A DNA stretch of 64,000 nucleotides, taken from positions 598,831 to 662,830 of the forward strand of contig NW_025064892.1 in the NCBI RefSeq assembly GCF_019112545.1, read 5' to 3'. A program made the translations under genes and the position numbers. Shown in pieces: positions 1-10,020 of this stretch (its first letter is position 1; every line of letters begins with the position of its first letter). This DNA is from Guyanagaster necrorhizus. Its lineage: Eukaryota > Basidiomycota > Agaricomycetes > Agaricales > Physalacriaceae. A model generated the notes under the pieces. It did no database searches. It saw only the letters and a list, made by a program, of their open reading frames with translations, and was not told the origin of the DNA.

Positions 1-1038
1 GTACAGTCGGACTAAATGAGGGATATTCAAAATCTGTTGCTGGGGCGATGAAGGAGGATGTTTCGGGAGATGTTGAACTTGATATTTCGATATTTGACTT
101 TGCTGTAAATCTGGTAAGAGCAAATTGGTACTAAACTGAAAGGGATAATTACGCAAAGCAGAAGCTATCCCAGCGTCTTTGCCGTCGTCGTCGTCGTGTT
201 CCTCAACCTCCACCTCGCTCGTAGTGGAGTCCTCAATCATCAAACGTGAAGGCTGGGGATGTGCGACGCCGCTGCCGCTAGGTTGCGATACCAGGGTGGC
301 CAGGAACTTGACAATGCGATTTACCGTGTCCTGCAGTTTTGTATGTCGATTCCGTGACTGCAGTGCCTCTTCCCACAGCAGTCGATCCGAGCGCTTCAAT
401 TCGGCTAAATCCTGTGTTATTGCCATTTGCTGTTTTCTGATTGCAGCTACGCCATTTAACACGGCATGGATGTCCAACTGTTGTTTAGTACCCGAGGAAG
501 CAGAAGAGCTACCCTGCTCAAGATCAATGGTAGGACGGTCCTTCGCTTGCTTGGTGGGTCGGACGAGGATAAGTTGGGCCTCCTTGCCACGCTGGAAACA
601 GGGATGCGTGTACTGCGACTGCTCTATGTCCATGCTAGCTTTCATTACACCTTGTTGAAGGTTAATCACTTTATGGAAGCCGTAGTTGTTGAGCTGGCGA
701 ACGAACGAAGGGTATTTGTTATGTTTGAACCATTGTGGAAGATGGTCCCTTGCTAACCGCTCCTGGTCATACACTGACACTCAGATTCAGCCAAAGGTAG
801 AGTAACGGCACCTGAGCTAATCACCAATAAATGACTCTCCATCCTCCGACCAGGAAATAGCTTCGTTTGTCTCTGGACTGTCGACGATTCTAGTGGCAGC
901 ACGGCGTCAAATTTGATGCACGAAGAGGGGATGTATAAAGCCAGCATACTTGTACAGTTTTTGCAGAAATATAGGAACTTTGGTATTGAACGAGCGAAAG
1001 GCGCTAGTCAAGGCAACCTGCCTGTCATTGAAGGACAT
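1..1038 (-). CDS. HSF-type DNA-binding transcription factor (C-terminus off window)
   Basis: The gene is spliced as exons 1038-950, 889-825 and 773-1 (introns 949-890 and 824-774), and the frame stays open through position 1, so the C-terminus lies outside. The joined protein carries a complete HSF winged-helix domain. VPIFLQKLYK begins helix 1, ISWSEDGESF is the strand region, and FKHNKYPSFVRQLNNYGFHK is the recognition helix, at about residues 20-105. An oligomerisation coiled coil follows (LKRSDRLLWEEAL, then RHTKLQDTVNRIVKFLA), then a Ser/acidic region (EVEVEEHDDDDG) and a Gln-rich stretch. This layout is that of fungal heat-shock factors or relatives (Hsf1, Skn7/Sfl1 type) that bind GAA repeats in the nucleus. 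The start was chosen as the first in-frame ATG before the domain. A further upstream exon is possible, because an AG acceptor-like site follows that ATG. Which HSF paralogue this is cannot be decided without the C-terminus. Confidence 0.9.
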
Positions 1039-1449
1039 TACGAGTAAGAAACATGAAAGAGAGAAAGTAACGGTGAAGTATATTTGTTGTCGAGGTTCAT
1101 GGTAAACAAAAATCGTCATCTACTTATGTTTCCGATCGCGTCATTTGTCACCAAAATAGAAGGTCGCGTCGGTGGGTCCTTCCTGTTGGAAATCCTTGGT
1201 GATGCACAGGGTAGACTCCAGGCCGGTGAGGCCAGAAAGAATGAACTTGTTATTCTACAGCTCCTACAGAGCTTGTATTTATACTCTCCGGGCTTGTATC
1301 TAGAATTTACTACAACTTTCTCTTTCTCTTGAGCTTACTCATCAGCTCTCGGCATGATGCCGGATTGCCCTTTCTAGAACTTTCCAGCAAAATCCCAACA
1401 CTTCCAAGAGCGTTGGCCGACACATAAAGAACATTAGCCTTTGCCCAGA
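1039..1449. promoter_or_regulatory. Intergenic region: HSF promoter and 3' end of Zn2Cys6 gene
   Basis: No convincing gene lies here. The interval separates the 5' end of the HSF gene from the stop codon of the upstream Zn2Cys6 gene, which is on the same strand. Short open frames on both strands show no motif and look like chance. It contains a heat-shock-element-like site at 1372-1384. Confidence 0.6.
1372..1384. promoter_or_regulatory. Heat-shock element (TTCnnGAAnnTTC)
   Basis: The sequence TTCTAGAACTTTC is a perfect three-unit alternating heat-shock element. It lies about 330 bp upstream of the HSF start at 1038. Trimers of HSF bind such inverted nGAAn units, so the site suggests autoregulation of the HSF gene. 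The match is seen directly; function is inferred. Confidence 0.55.
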
Positions 1450-4162
1450 TCAGGCTTGCCAAGTGTCAACAGTACCGGCTACAAGACTAATAGATCCTTC
1501 GTCGTGAGCCTGATAAAATGCATCTTCAGCAACGGTCCAAAAATTCTGAGTATATGCGTCGTCGGATGAAGAAGCCCAACTTGACGAAGGGAAGGGCATA
1601 CCCATCAGTTCCGCCCATTGAGATACATGGAAAAGTGGCCGAGGCGATACACCAATGGTTTCGTGCACAGGTACAGGTCGCTGTTGATTGGGGTATACAC
1701 CGCTAACGAGATGACTGATAAAGTCACTGCCAGTACCAAACATTAGGTTTCAAATATTTACAAGCGCAGTCATCACTTACCAGAATTGGCTAGCACACAA
1801 CCATCTGCGGAAAGACATAATTAATAAGTATTTGCGGTAACAGATAAAAGTTGCGCACTGTCGCTCAAATGTCTGGAGAGTATTCACACATTGTACGATG
1901 TGCTTCACGTCTTCACTTTCCGATCTCGCCGCCGGGTTACTCCAACAGTTGAAGAGAAGAATGATTGCGGCTGAGAAGATAGACATCTCAGTAGCTCGGA
2001 TTAGTGTTAATCACGTTGATGAACTGATATAGACTCACCGGACAATAACGCTTTGGACTGTCTGGCTGTTGTCGTGACTGACAGTCCAAAATATAGCCGA
2101 TGGACCGAGCTGCGTTGGTGCTAATTACCAGAGACGGAAAAGAAAGAGATGATGATTTCCCAGGTGGTGGTATGAATGGTCTATGAATCAGAATCCGTAG
2201 ATGATAATAAGAGCAGTACAGAAAGACAGATTGACTGTAGAAAATCTCTTTCTCTCTTTGAGGTTCCCAGCGGACTAGCTTACTGTGAGATCGGTTACCA
2301 CAACGTAAAAAAAGACATACTGTGCTGCGGTACGGAATCTACCCATTCATTTAAGGAAGAATCAAGCTCGGCGACGATATCCTCCATGCTTCTTTTCCCA
2401 ACAGAAGGACGGAGAGCCGTCGGCCTACCCAGAGAATACTTGAAACAAGTCAGTGAAATCAACGCGGACCGGCGCATATACTGACTATTGTTCGAAGGCA
2501 CCGACCAAAGATGCGGTTTAACTTCAAGTAGGAAATGAAGAAAGACATCGTCGAGGGTACATTGGAAGGCTGTATAAATGCCTCGTCGCCATCCCAATAT
2601 TCGTCGTCACATTCGACCGGAAGGTCTGCATCAATGCTACTAGAATTATGAATAAGGATAACACCAAAAGTTATAAAAAAACTCACTCCTCTTCCTGAAT
2701 AGCATATGGTCGACCTAACGCCATCCCTAAGATTCTGTCCATGCATGCCAAGACCCTTTCAAGTTGTAAGACATAAAACAAGAAGGCATCTAAGGAATAA
2801 CTATACCAGAACGCTCTCTTCAGTAGTTCTTCCTCAGGGACTGACAACCATCCTGCCTTGCGTTTCCGGTGTGCACCGAGATCTTGTGCCATACGCACAG
2901 CGGTCCCCAACATCGTCCATGTCCTATGCGCAGAAAAGCCTTCTACGTAGAAAACCGACAACTGTATGCCTCTTATCAGCGAGGTTGAACTTTCTGGGTG
3001 AGGTAATAGCTAATTACCACACATTTTTGGAGGTCGAAAAGGCTCGGAGGTTGCAATACAGAGACCCTGTGTACTTGAACAAACCATTTCCAACCATGCC
3101 GATATGGCGACTCATAGTGATCGACCCGTACACGTGGGTCATTGGAGAAGCGTGAGCCAATCGCACAAACCACGAGAACAATACCTGCAAACGCGCTGTC
3201 GGTTCGGTGAAGAGCAGCAGCCAGTGAACGTTCGAATGTGGGTTGGTGAAGAAGAGGCCAGAATCGATTTAGATGAATGAAATACAGCTCCACAAGGTTA
3301 TCTAGAAGGTCGGGCTCCGGGAAGGTATAATCGTGAAGGTGGATGTCCTTATACTTCATCTACAGACTGTCAATAGGGAGAGGTACGTGGGAAGGAGTCG
3401 TGACCTACGTACATCCCAACGATTGACCCATAGACGAGCAAGTGGCACTTGGGAAGTTCTTGCTGAAGGAATCCCCATTTCTTGCCTGATCTTCAGGGCC
3501 GTGCTCGTAAACGACATCACACTCGACTTTCCAAAGTTTCTGAGGTCGGGATCATCTATCGCCACTTGCTTTAGCCTGTCCAACTCCGAGTCATCTTCGA
3601 AGGCTGTTTCCTCATTTGCTAGAATATCAACGTTCCCAACGTTCGAAACATGCTCAGTCATGGTGGGTTTATGTTTCTGCCGTTTCTGATTTTGACTTTT
3701 CCCGATCAGTTCCTCTTCAATCACAGTATCCGGAACAAACTTGAAGGAATGCGGTTACTGTGGTAAGCAAACGTCACGCACGATGCAAGCCGATTATACC
3801 TTGCGCAAATGCCTTCGCGTCTTTTCTAGTCTTCTCTCTAGGTCTTCGATGTATTCCTTGGATGAATAAGTATACTAAGAAAAGATCAACAACTATACAC
3901 GCAGAATGAGCTTGAGATCTACCGGTATCATCTTTGCAGCGGCAATATACGTGCAGTCGACATCATTGGAGAAGCAGTTTTGGCATTTCCGGTTCGAATT
4001 TCTGTCACCTTCACCTGTCGAGAATATATTAACCATAAGAGTCACCCAAAAGGCTCTAACGCTCACACTTCACTGTTTTATTATCATAAGTGGGGTTCAG
4101 AAATGAACAAGAGACGCACCTTTCTTTTTTTTACAGTTATCGCATGCTTTTGCCACCTTCAT
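1450..4162 (-). CDS. Zn(2)-Cys(6) fungal-specific transcription factor, 14 exons
   Basis: I splice 14 exons: 4162-4120, 4072-4061, 4014-3923, 3874-3800, 3739-3413, 3359-3018, 2961-2807, 2755-2687, 2636-2486, 2438-2321, 2274-2039, 1986-1859, 1804-1781 and 1726-1450. Phases agree throughout and give about 682 residues. The N-terminus has the binuclear zinc cluster ACDNCKKKKVKCER...KCQNCFSNDVDC, that is C-X2-C-X6-C-X11-C-X2-C-X6-C. A short coiled-coil linker follows (YIEDLERRLEKTRRHLRK). The middle homology (Fungal_trans) domain runs from about residue 220, with the typical pieces FSAHRTWTMLGTAVRMAQDL, GAHRK, MALGRPYAIQEE, LPVECDDEYW and HLRILIHRPFIP. It is a nuclear DNA-binding regulator; its targets cannot be read from the sequence. 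The cluster itself is split by two introns. The ATG at 4162 is preceded by an in-frame stop, which supports the start. Confidence 0.9.
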
Positions 4163-4516
4163 ATTTCTCCCTCGACAAAGAAGAGTTACAGGGTCGATCA
4201 GTGCTTAATCCAAAGAACCGCTCTAGCCAAAGAACAGTGATGATGGTGGGTTGCCAGCGCGTTTCCGTTTTCCCGGTCCGATTCCCGGGTCCTACGAACT
4301 TTTAACTAAATTCCGGCAAACTAATCCGTCGATCCCCGAGTCCATGAACTTCCTTATAATGGAAAGATAAATACTGGAAGGACCAGACAATAACTGCGAT
4401 ATTTTTTGGTCAAGAATGGAATCAAAATGCATTGGGTGATTGTTCTAAAAGTAAACAACACGATAAATACTGCAGCTTTACAACAAAAAAGTATTGGAAG
4501 GAAACGAGGAACTTGC
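4163..4516. other. Intergenic region between Zn2Cys6 gene and F-box gene
   Basis: This holds the promoter and 5' leader of the Zn2Cys6 gene and the 3' flank of the upstream F-box gene, both on the minus strand. No protein-like ORF or RNA gene could be supported. Confidence 0.5.
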
Positions 4517-6115
4517 TCAATTTAATGTGACCATCAACCCTCGCTCCCGCAAGGCTTGCATCCTGTCCAAAACCTCTCGCTGCAGCAGGCCACCGCGCCT
4601 AGGCCCAATGACTGCTGACATCAACGCAGCAGTAGTATATCTCGTCTCAAGCATGCTAACAACCAGCTCCTCCTTAATGAATCCATACTCCGACCATACC
4701 AGCTTCAGGTGCTCCAGATCTGGGACTAGCCCCTCCAAGCCTTCAATGAACTCGGGTGTGACAACATTCCCCCATCTGGATTCAACAATCACGAGGCGTT
4801 TGAGGTGTATTGCATTTTCGAGTGCCATGAGGAGATACTGGTAGGGGATGGAAACGTACAGCAAAGTCAGCTCTGTCAAACTAGCTGAAACGTAGAGCAA
4901 GTCTGAGGCGAGCCTTCGCAGGGCACTGGACTCAAGAAGGATACTCGGTTTCCTTTTGTCCGTGTTACGAAGCTCAAGGCGCTCCAACCTGGGGAACTTG
5001 GCCACCCCCACAGCCCTATCACAATGTATTGTCGTCAGGGAAGTGATGGGCACAACGTAATCGCCCCGGGAACATTGTAAGTTGCACCTAGAAAATTCTA
5101 CGTGTTCGATACTGGGTAATTCACGCAAAAATGAGGAAACAACCTCGGTATCATGATTATCGCGAAACCGTACAGTGGTTATTTGAGTCCAAGGAAGAAT
5201 GAAATGACGAGCATTGAAGCATGGGTTGGAGATGTTGAGTTCATGTAGGAGAGGAGCATCTTGGAAGAGAGTACATGGATTGGAAGTGTCTAAATGTACC
5301 CCGGGCCCAATGGGGAACACACCGAGACATTTGAGGGAGGGCCAGCAGAATTGAACTACGTTTCCATTATCACGACGAAAGATGGAAAGGTCGGGACTTT
5401 CTCGATAGGATGGTTCAAAAATGACTTCCTGACATGCATCTACGCTCAGATACGGCACCATTTCTGATCGACCCTGAGACTCGAGAGGCGGAAGCAGAAG
5501 GGACGCAAGCATATGCGGATGCTCTCCATCCTCTGGAGCACTGTCGCTCCCGTTCCTCACAAGAGAACGGATTCGCAGCGTTAGGATATCCTGGGACTGT
5601 GCACGCTGCTGGAAAGTCCTGATGAGGTTGATCTCGCGACTGTGTATGTCCCGGACACCTATGGAGATGTACGTGTACCTCCATAAACTGGGGGATGCGA
5701 GGCATATCCCCCGCCAGTACAAGCACACAGATGCTAGTCGGATGGGAGTAAGTGTTACAGTCTTGTTTATGTCTGACGACGGGAACATGTCATTAAGACT
5801 GGAATAGAGAGTCTGTTCGAATATTTCCTGAAGAACCTCGAATGGTAGACGCCGAACGGGTGCAAATAGAGATTCATATGTAGGAACCACACATTTGAGC
5901 CTCCCGAGACTGTACTGAAGAGCCTTTATGAGTTTTTCAAGGCGAAATATTTCAGATTGAAGTTTGGTCTTTGTTTTGACCATTTCTGCAGAAGGAACGA
6001 CCTGCTTCGCAGAGCGTAGAGAGCGCAGGACTGAGGAGAGAACGTCAAAGTACGGCTTGTGCAACTCTTTAGTGCAGCCATCACAGAGAATGGAGGAGTT
6101 TTCGTCAAAATCCAT
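4517..6115 (-). CDS. F-box domain protein, Agaricomycete type
   Basis: This is an intronless 532-residue protein. The N-terminus has a Cys pair (LCDGC) and a predicted coiled coil (about residues 45-75, QSEIFRLEKLIKALQYSLG). The F-box follows, starting PVRRLPFEVLQEIFEQTL and continuing to the W of LASVCLYWRGICLASPSLW. The C-terminal half is a series of leucine-rich segments (LERLELRN, LTELTLLYVSI, LKRLVIVES, LEHLKLVWSEYG). Proteins of this shape are greatly expanded in mushroom-forming fungi. The F-box is expected to bind Skp1 in an SCF ubiquitin ligase while the LRR part recognises a substrate; neither partner is known here. The gene is divergent from the PPR gene, with 188 bp between the start codons. 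Confidence 0.85.
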   Translation of the reverse strand: MDFDENSSILCDGCTKELHKPYFDVLSSVLRSLRSAKQVVPSAEMVKTKTKLQSEIFRLEKLIKALQYSLGRLKCVVPTYESLFAPVRRLPFEVLQEIFEQTLYSSLNDMFPSSDINKTVTLTPIRLASVCLYWRGICLASPSLWRYTYISIGVRDIHSREINLIRTFQQRAQSQDILTLRIRSLVRNGSDSAPEDGEHPHMLASLLLPPLESQGRSEMVPYLSVDACQEVIFEPSYRESPDLSIFRRDNGNVVQFCWPSLKCLGVFPIGPGVHLDTSNPCTLFQDAPLLHELNISNPCFNARHFILPWTQITTVRFRDNHDTEVVSSFLRELPSIEHVEFSRCNLQCSRGDYVVPITSLTTIHCDRAVGVAKFPRLERLELRNTDKRKPSILLESSALRRLASDLLYVSASLTELTLLYVSIPYQYLLMALENAIHLKRLVIVESRWGNVVTPEFIEGLEGLVPDLEHLKLVWSEYGFIKEELVVSMLETRYTTAALMSAVIGPRRGGLLQREVLDRMQALRERGLMVTLN

Positions 6116-6303
6116 GTGGTTCGAGTCAGAGATCGGCTGGCGGCCCGAAGCTCTGGTCCTTGCGTTACATAAGCCAACAGCTCTCCGACAATATCGTCCT
6201 CATCGTGGCCCACTGACGGCTAGCTAGAGACAGAGATTGGGTGAGTCGCGCACTGTATTTCCTTCTCTATTTACCAACTTTTTCCTACAGTTATGCGAGC
6301 TAT
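6116..6303. promoter_or_regulatory. Divergent promoter with a 5' leader intron for the PPR gene
   Basis: The 188-bp interval must drive both the F-box gene (minus) and the PPR gene (plus). Positions 6241-6290 have the form of a 50-nt intron (GTGAGT...TTCCTACAG), so the plus-strand leader is probably spliced. An ATG at 6293, out of frame with the main start at 6304, opens a short overlapping upstream frame that could reduce translation of the downstream protein. Confidence 0.5.
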
Positions 6304-9015
6304 ATGCGATGCAATTGGCTTACAGGTGCTAATGTGCTCAACGCTGTGTACCGCGCCGCTGAGCAGAGGTCGCTCTCAATATATGCTATAAGTCTGTCAC
6401 GTTCGCTTTCCTCAAGAAATTTTTTTCGGTCTGCGACCATTCTATCAAATGTTGAACTCCAACCATCCTTGCCTTCTACATATTTTCCGCCATCCCTGGA
6501 TCCATCTCTTTCTTCAGCCCAGCTGTCTCGCGCAGCCTCTCATGCCATCAGGATCTCCGTGCAACGCGCCGACGTCAGCAGTGCATATCATATCTTTAAT
6601 TCTGTCCGGTTCTCCTCCTTGATGGCGAATCCCTCCGTCCTCAAGGATCCGGAGATGGTTGAAAAATATGAACCATTCAGAAACATCACTATTCAACTCC
6701 CTCGTCCCATCTCACCGCGATTATCCGCGCATACTCTTCTTCACGCACTCATTCGGCAGGGGTTCTTCAGGAAAGCGTACAATGTATGCGATTGGATGAT
6801 AGTGAATGGAATACCTATCCATGTCAAAACCCTGGAAGCTGTCATCAAGGGCTACGCGGCGTCCTCAACACCCAAAACATGGGTGCAAGAGCAGTACATC
6901 ATGCTACAATCCGCCCTCAGAACGCCTGCTGTATTCAATCCGGAACCTGCCGCGACCAAGGATGAATTCATCATTTCTACTCTTCAGATCTTGCAATCCG
7001 CTCGGAAATACAAACAGAAACGCACAGACCGTATGTTCCGGGCATTGATTGGCAGCTGTATCCTGCACGGGGAGATCATTCTCGCGTCCTTGATATTTGT
7101 TGGTCTTGTTCATGACTGGGAAGTCAAGGATGCCCTTGCAGAAGAGCTGGGGTTTTCGGCACCAAACGAGGAAACGGAGAAGTCACGACAATTGCTAACC
7201 AGCTATCAGCATCTTCGGCAAGTCTGTAGCATGCCACGTTCTCTCTCCTTGCAGACCATCATATCCTCCATTAATGAAAAGTTATCTCAAAAACCCGTTG
7301 ACGATGCTTCGAAGGCAGAGTTTGATGCGTCGCTGCAGGCTTTAGCCAACCTCGCAGTCCTTCTCGATTTTCGTGAATATCCTTTCCCCGATGTCGCAGC
7401 TCTCATCCGTGCTCTCTATCGTTGTCCTTACAGCGAGAGTAAAGTATGGGTACTGGACAAGGACAACAGACCGACGCAGGTTAAGGCCTATGATTACTTT
7501 CACGGAGTTCTCAGACGGCTCCTTGATGATCTTCCACGACAACGGCGGCCTACTCGTAAAAATCGATCCATCCGAAGGGCGCTTCGAAATAATCCCCCCC
7601 TCCCATGCCGTATAGTGACCCGTCAGCAGTTACCCATGCTGGACCTTCACAGTTGTAATTCCCTCCTTCACTACACCCTCCATCACCGTTCTTCTCCTAA
7701 GAAAGCGGATCATATTCTCAACTACATGACCGAGCGTGAAAAGCCATTATGGCCGGATCTTGTGACGTATAATACTCTTATACGGTCGGGAACCCGCTTG
7801 AAGCGCTCTGATATTACAGAGGCTGCCATGAACATGCTGCAGAATGTGGAGCATTTGGTCAGTCTTGGTCTATCATCAGACGCTGTTAGTGTCTTTCTTG
7901 GACCCACACGGTCGCATCCGGTAGCACCAGGTTTCAGTCGCGTCATGAAGGCGCGTTATCGTGCCAAGACGGAAAGCATGACACTCCGTGCTCCCGCATC
8001 CTCCACTCCTCAAGTGCCCGACATTGTCACTCTTACATCACACTTAGTACATCTCTCCAAGACCCAAAATTACGATGGCATCATCCAACTGCTTTCCGTA
8101 ATCTTTCCCAAGCTGTCTGTGATCGACCTCTGCTCCCCCTGGGAGTTCCGCCCCGTCTTGCTCAGCAAGGTAGCCAAGGAACTAACACTGTCATACGTCC
8201 GGCGCGGGGTAGAGTATGGGCCGGTGTTCTTTGCAGCGATGATCGAAGGGCTCCGGCACGGTGGGCACACTGGTCTTGCCGAGCGTGTGTGGAATCTTGC
8301 AAGATGGTGTGAGCGAGCGAGCTTCATCCCAGAAATGAACTCTACGAATCGACCCTGGAGGTTGCACATCCACGCGTACACCGTGATGGTGTCGTGCTAC
8401 TCCCGGGAGGCCAACTATGTCGGATCCCGTCCCCAAGTGAACGGATGGGGTTATGACAACGAATCCTGGGAGTGGAAAAACATACGTCTAAGACGCTTTG
8501 GCTCTCGGCGTGACGTGGGGAGACGCTCCGCGTTTGCGTTTTACCTCTGGTTTTGCGATGAGTCGGTGAACCGTGATTTCATGGAGCTCACGCAGAAAGC
8601 AATAGCTCTGGGGATGGAGGTGGATCCGAAGCGGATCAGGGAGCCAAAGGCTGATGCGAGGTTCTTTTATGCTGTGCTGGAGGCACTGGTTCCTTTCCCG
8701 TTGCTCCCTACGAGCGGGGTGAGGCGCCCATGGCTTCGCTTGCTAGATAAAGAACTTGAACTTGGTCTTCGTCCTCGCTACGAAGCCTACGACTCTGTAC
8801 ACAAGGACAGTCTTCATCGAGTCGTGACTGACATGCATACTGCTGGACACCAAGTGGCTCCTGGTGTCCAGTATTTCTTGCGGCAGAAGTTCGATAGACA
8901 TCAGGGAGGGTTCCAGATCGTGAGGGAGACGTTCTCATCATTTACGGAGCCAGAAATCTGCACTGAGAGCGAATTGCAACGGAAGCTTCGTTTGAGCAGA
9001 TATGTAGACATGTAG
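6304..9015 (+). CDS. Pentatricopeptide-repeat-like mitochondrial protein
   Basis: This is a long single exon of 903 codons plus stop, starting at ATG 6304. The open frame extends upstream to a GTG, but that GTG lies in a probable leader intron, so the internal ATG is preferred. The N-terminus is rich in Arg, Ser and Ala with few acidic residues, as in mitochondrial presequences. Helical-pair segments resembling PPR motifs appear (AYNVCDWMIVNGIPIHVKTL, PDLVTYNTLIRSGTRLKRSD, LHIHAYTVMVSCYSREANY), separated by long basic stretches. PPR proteins bind organellar RNA and act in processing or translation. The RNA target cannot be inferred. The gene is convergent with the mitochondrial IF-3 gene, 67 bp apart, which fits a mitochondrial gene-expression theme. 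The repeats are degenerate, so the exact subfamily is uncertain. Confidence 0.75.
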   Translation: MRCNWLTGANVLNAVYRAAEQRSLSIYAISLSRSLSSRNFFRSATILSNVELQPSLPSTYFPPSLDPSLSSAQLSRAASHAIRISVQRADVSSAYHIFNSVRFSSLMANPSVLKDPEMVEKYEPFRNITIQLPRPISPRLSAHTLLHALIRQGFFRKAYNVCDWMIVNGIPIHVKTLEAVIKGYAASSTPKTWVQEQYIMLQSALRTPAVFNPEPAATKDEFIISTLQILQSARKYKQKRTDRMFRALIGSCILHGEIILASLIFVGLVHDWEVKDALAEELGFSAPNEETEKSRQLLTSYQHLRQVCSMPRSLSLQTIISSINEKLSQKPVDDASKAEFDASLQALANLAVLLDFREYPFPDVAALIRALYRCPYSESKVWVLDKDNRPTQVKAYDYFHGVLRRLLDDLPRQRRPTRKNRSIRRALRNNPPLPCRIVTRQQLPMLDLHSCNSLLHYTLHHRSSPKKADHILNYMTEREKPLWPDLVTYNTLIRSGTRLKRSDITEAAMNMLQNVEHLVSLGLSSDAVSVFLGPTRSHPVAPGFSRVMKARYRAKTESMTLRAPASSTPQVPDIVTLTSHLVHLSKTQNYDGIIQLLSVIFPKLSVIDLCSPWEFRPVLLSKVAKELTLSYVRRGVEYGPVFFAAMIEGLRHGGHTGLAERVWNLARWCERASFIPEMNSTNRPWRLHIHAYTVMVSCYSREANYVGSRPQVNGWGYDNESWEWKNIRLRRFGSRRDVGRRSAFAFYLWFCDESVNRDFMELTQKAIALGMEVDPKRIREPKADARFFYAVLEALVPFPLLPTSGVRRPWLRLLDKELELGLRPRYEAYDSVHKDSLHRVVTDMHTAGHQVAPGVQYFLRQKFDRHQGGFQIVRETFSSFTEPEICTESELQRKLRLSRYVDM

Positions 9016-9082
9016 CAGGAGTTTTTCTCAGTGAATAGCCCACTAATTTGGATTAATATTTATGTTGTATTATTATCTGGTG

Positions 9083-9709
9083 TCATGATGGTGGTTCTTT
9101 TGAGGGCTGATCTGCAGGTTTTTCCCCTGTACCCCGAAGGAAAATGGCGCCCATTGGACCGACAATTTCTCTACCCTTGTACTCCTTCGCAACATCGGCC
9201 AGCTCATCCACCACTGCCTGTAGCCTCTCAGGTATATCCTTGGGAGCCCTATGTCCTTTCTTCGTAACAAAAACCAAATCGGCTTTCCCGCCCTTTTCCA
9301 GCTCCTTTCTGACGCTATTGAACTTGTGTGTCAAATCCGAGGGAGCCATATTCCATGTGAACTGGAACTCCTTATGCTCCGCCTTGCGAAGACTTTCCAA
9401 CCGCTTCGTCTTGGCTGCCTTCAACTTCTCGTGCTCTTTCCACCGTTCTAGGAGCCTGGCAACCGGTTTAGGGCTTGTAGACACCAGTTCGAGTTTGTAT
9501 TTTTTTGTATCGATGGTATCGAGGTAGTCCTTGAGGACGATCTCTCGCAGTTGACCAGTCTCGGGGTCAATGAGGTGGAGGGTTTCGTAGGGAATTCGTT
9601 TATTTTCCAGCCGGTATTTTGAAAAAGAAACGGGCGTAGAGTGCAAGTGGCGGACTTGGCGGCCAGGTAACCTCACGACGGCGCTGCGAAATGCCACAAA
9701 TGAAGCCAT
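9083..9709 (-). CDS. Mitochondrial translation initiation factor IF-3
   Basis: An intronless 208-residue protein. The first ~30 residues (MASFVAFRSAVVRLPGRQVR, then HLHSTP) are an Arg-rich mitochondrial presequence. The IF-3 N-domain follows (RIPYETLHLIDPETGQLREI). A basic linker leads to the C-domain (KEFQFTWNMAPSDLTHKFNS, KADLVFVTKKGH) and the strand-rich end (REIVGPMGAIFLRG). IF-3 binds the small mitoribosomal subunit, prevents premature subunit joining and helps start-codon selection. Sequence conservation in this family is low, so the assignment rests on domain order, length and the presequence. Confidence 0.75.
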   Translation of the reverse strand: MASFVAFRSAVVRLPGRQVRHLHSTPVSFSKYRLENKRIPYETLHLIDPETGQLREIVLKDYLDTIDTKKYKLELVSTSPKPVARLLERWKEHEKLKAAKTKRLESLRKAEHKEFQFTWNMAPSDLTHKFNSVRKELEKGGKADLVFVTKKGHRAPKDIPERLQAVVDELADVAKEYKGREIVGPMGAIFLRGTGEKPADQPSKEPPS

Positions 9710-10020
9710 TGGCCTAGCTCTGAATTACTGACAAGTTCGCGCCAATCGTGACATGTACTGACCTTGCTTGCTTGTCTTTCTTACAAGGCTTCAGAAATAA
9801 TTATCGTGCTGGATGAACACGGATACAGGTGTTGGTTAGATACCAGCCGTCTTCACTCATTTTTAGATCCTCACCTTTTGAGATCGTGGTGGTCAAAAGC
9901 AGGACAGTCATATTGCTATCAAAACCCGGTGAGCAACAATGAACACCGCCACAAGACCTTCTACCACAGGTATCCATATAAGTATTGGATAATAGGTATT
10001 AAATAGTACAAAGATATATT
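9710..10020. other. Intergenic region: IF-3 promoter and carrier 3' flank
   Basis: An AT-rich 311-bp spacer holding the upstream region of the IF-3 gene and the 3' untranslated region of the mitochondrial carrier gene. I see no gene. One 80-codon plus-strand frame here has no recognisable content. Confidence 0.5.

Noticed and set aside
179..756. Plus-strand ORFs of 159 and 96 codons at the window start
   Set aside because: They are antisense to the HSF coding exon, which has clear domain content on the minus strand.
1084..1332. 82-codon plus-strand ORF in the HSF promoter
   Set aside because: No domain, no homology that I recognise, and it overlaps the HSF upstream region.
4275..4300. tRNA T-arm-like sequence CCCGGTCCGATTCCCGGG
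   Set aside because: The loop is one base too long and no acceptor, D or anticodon arms can be folded around it.
6241..6303. GTG-started N-terminal extension of the PPR protein
   Set aside because: GTGAGT...TTCCTACAG at 6241-6290 is a typical short intron, so these codons are probably not translated.
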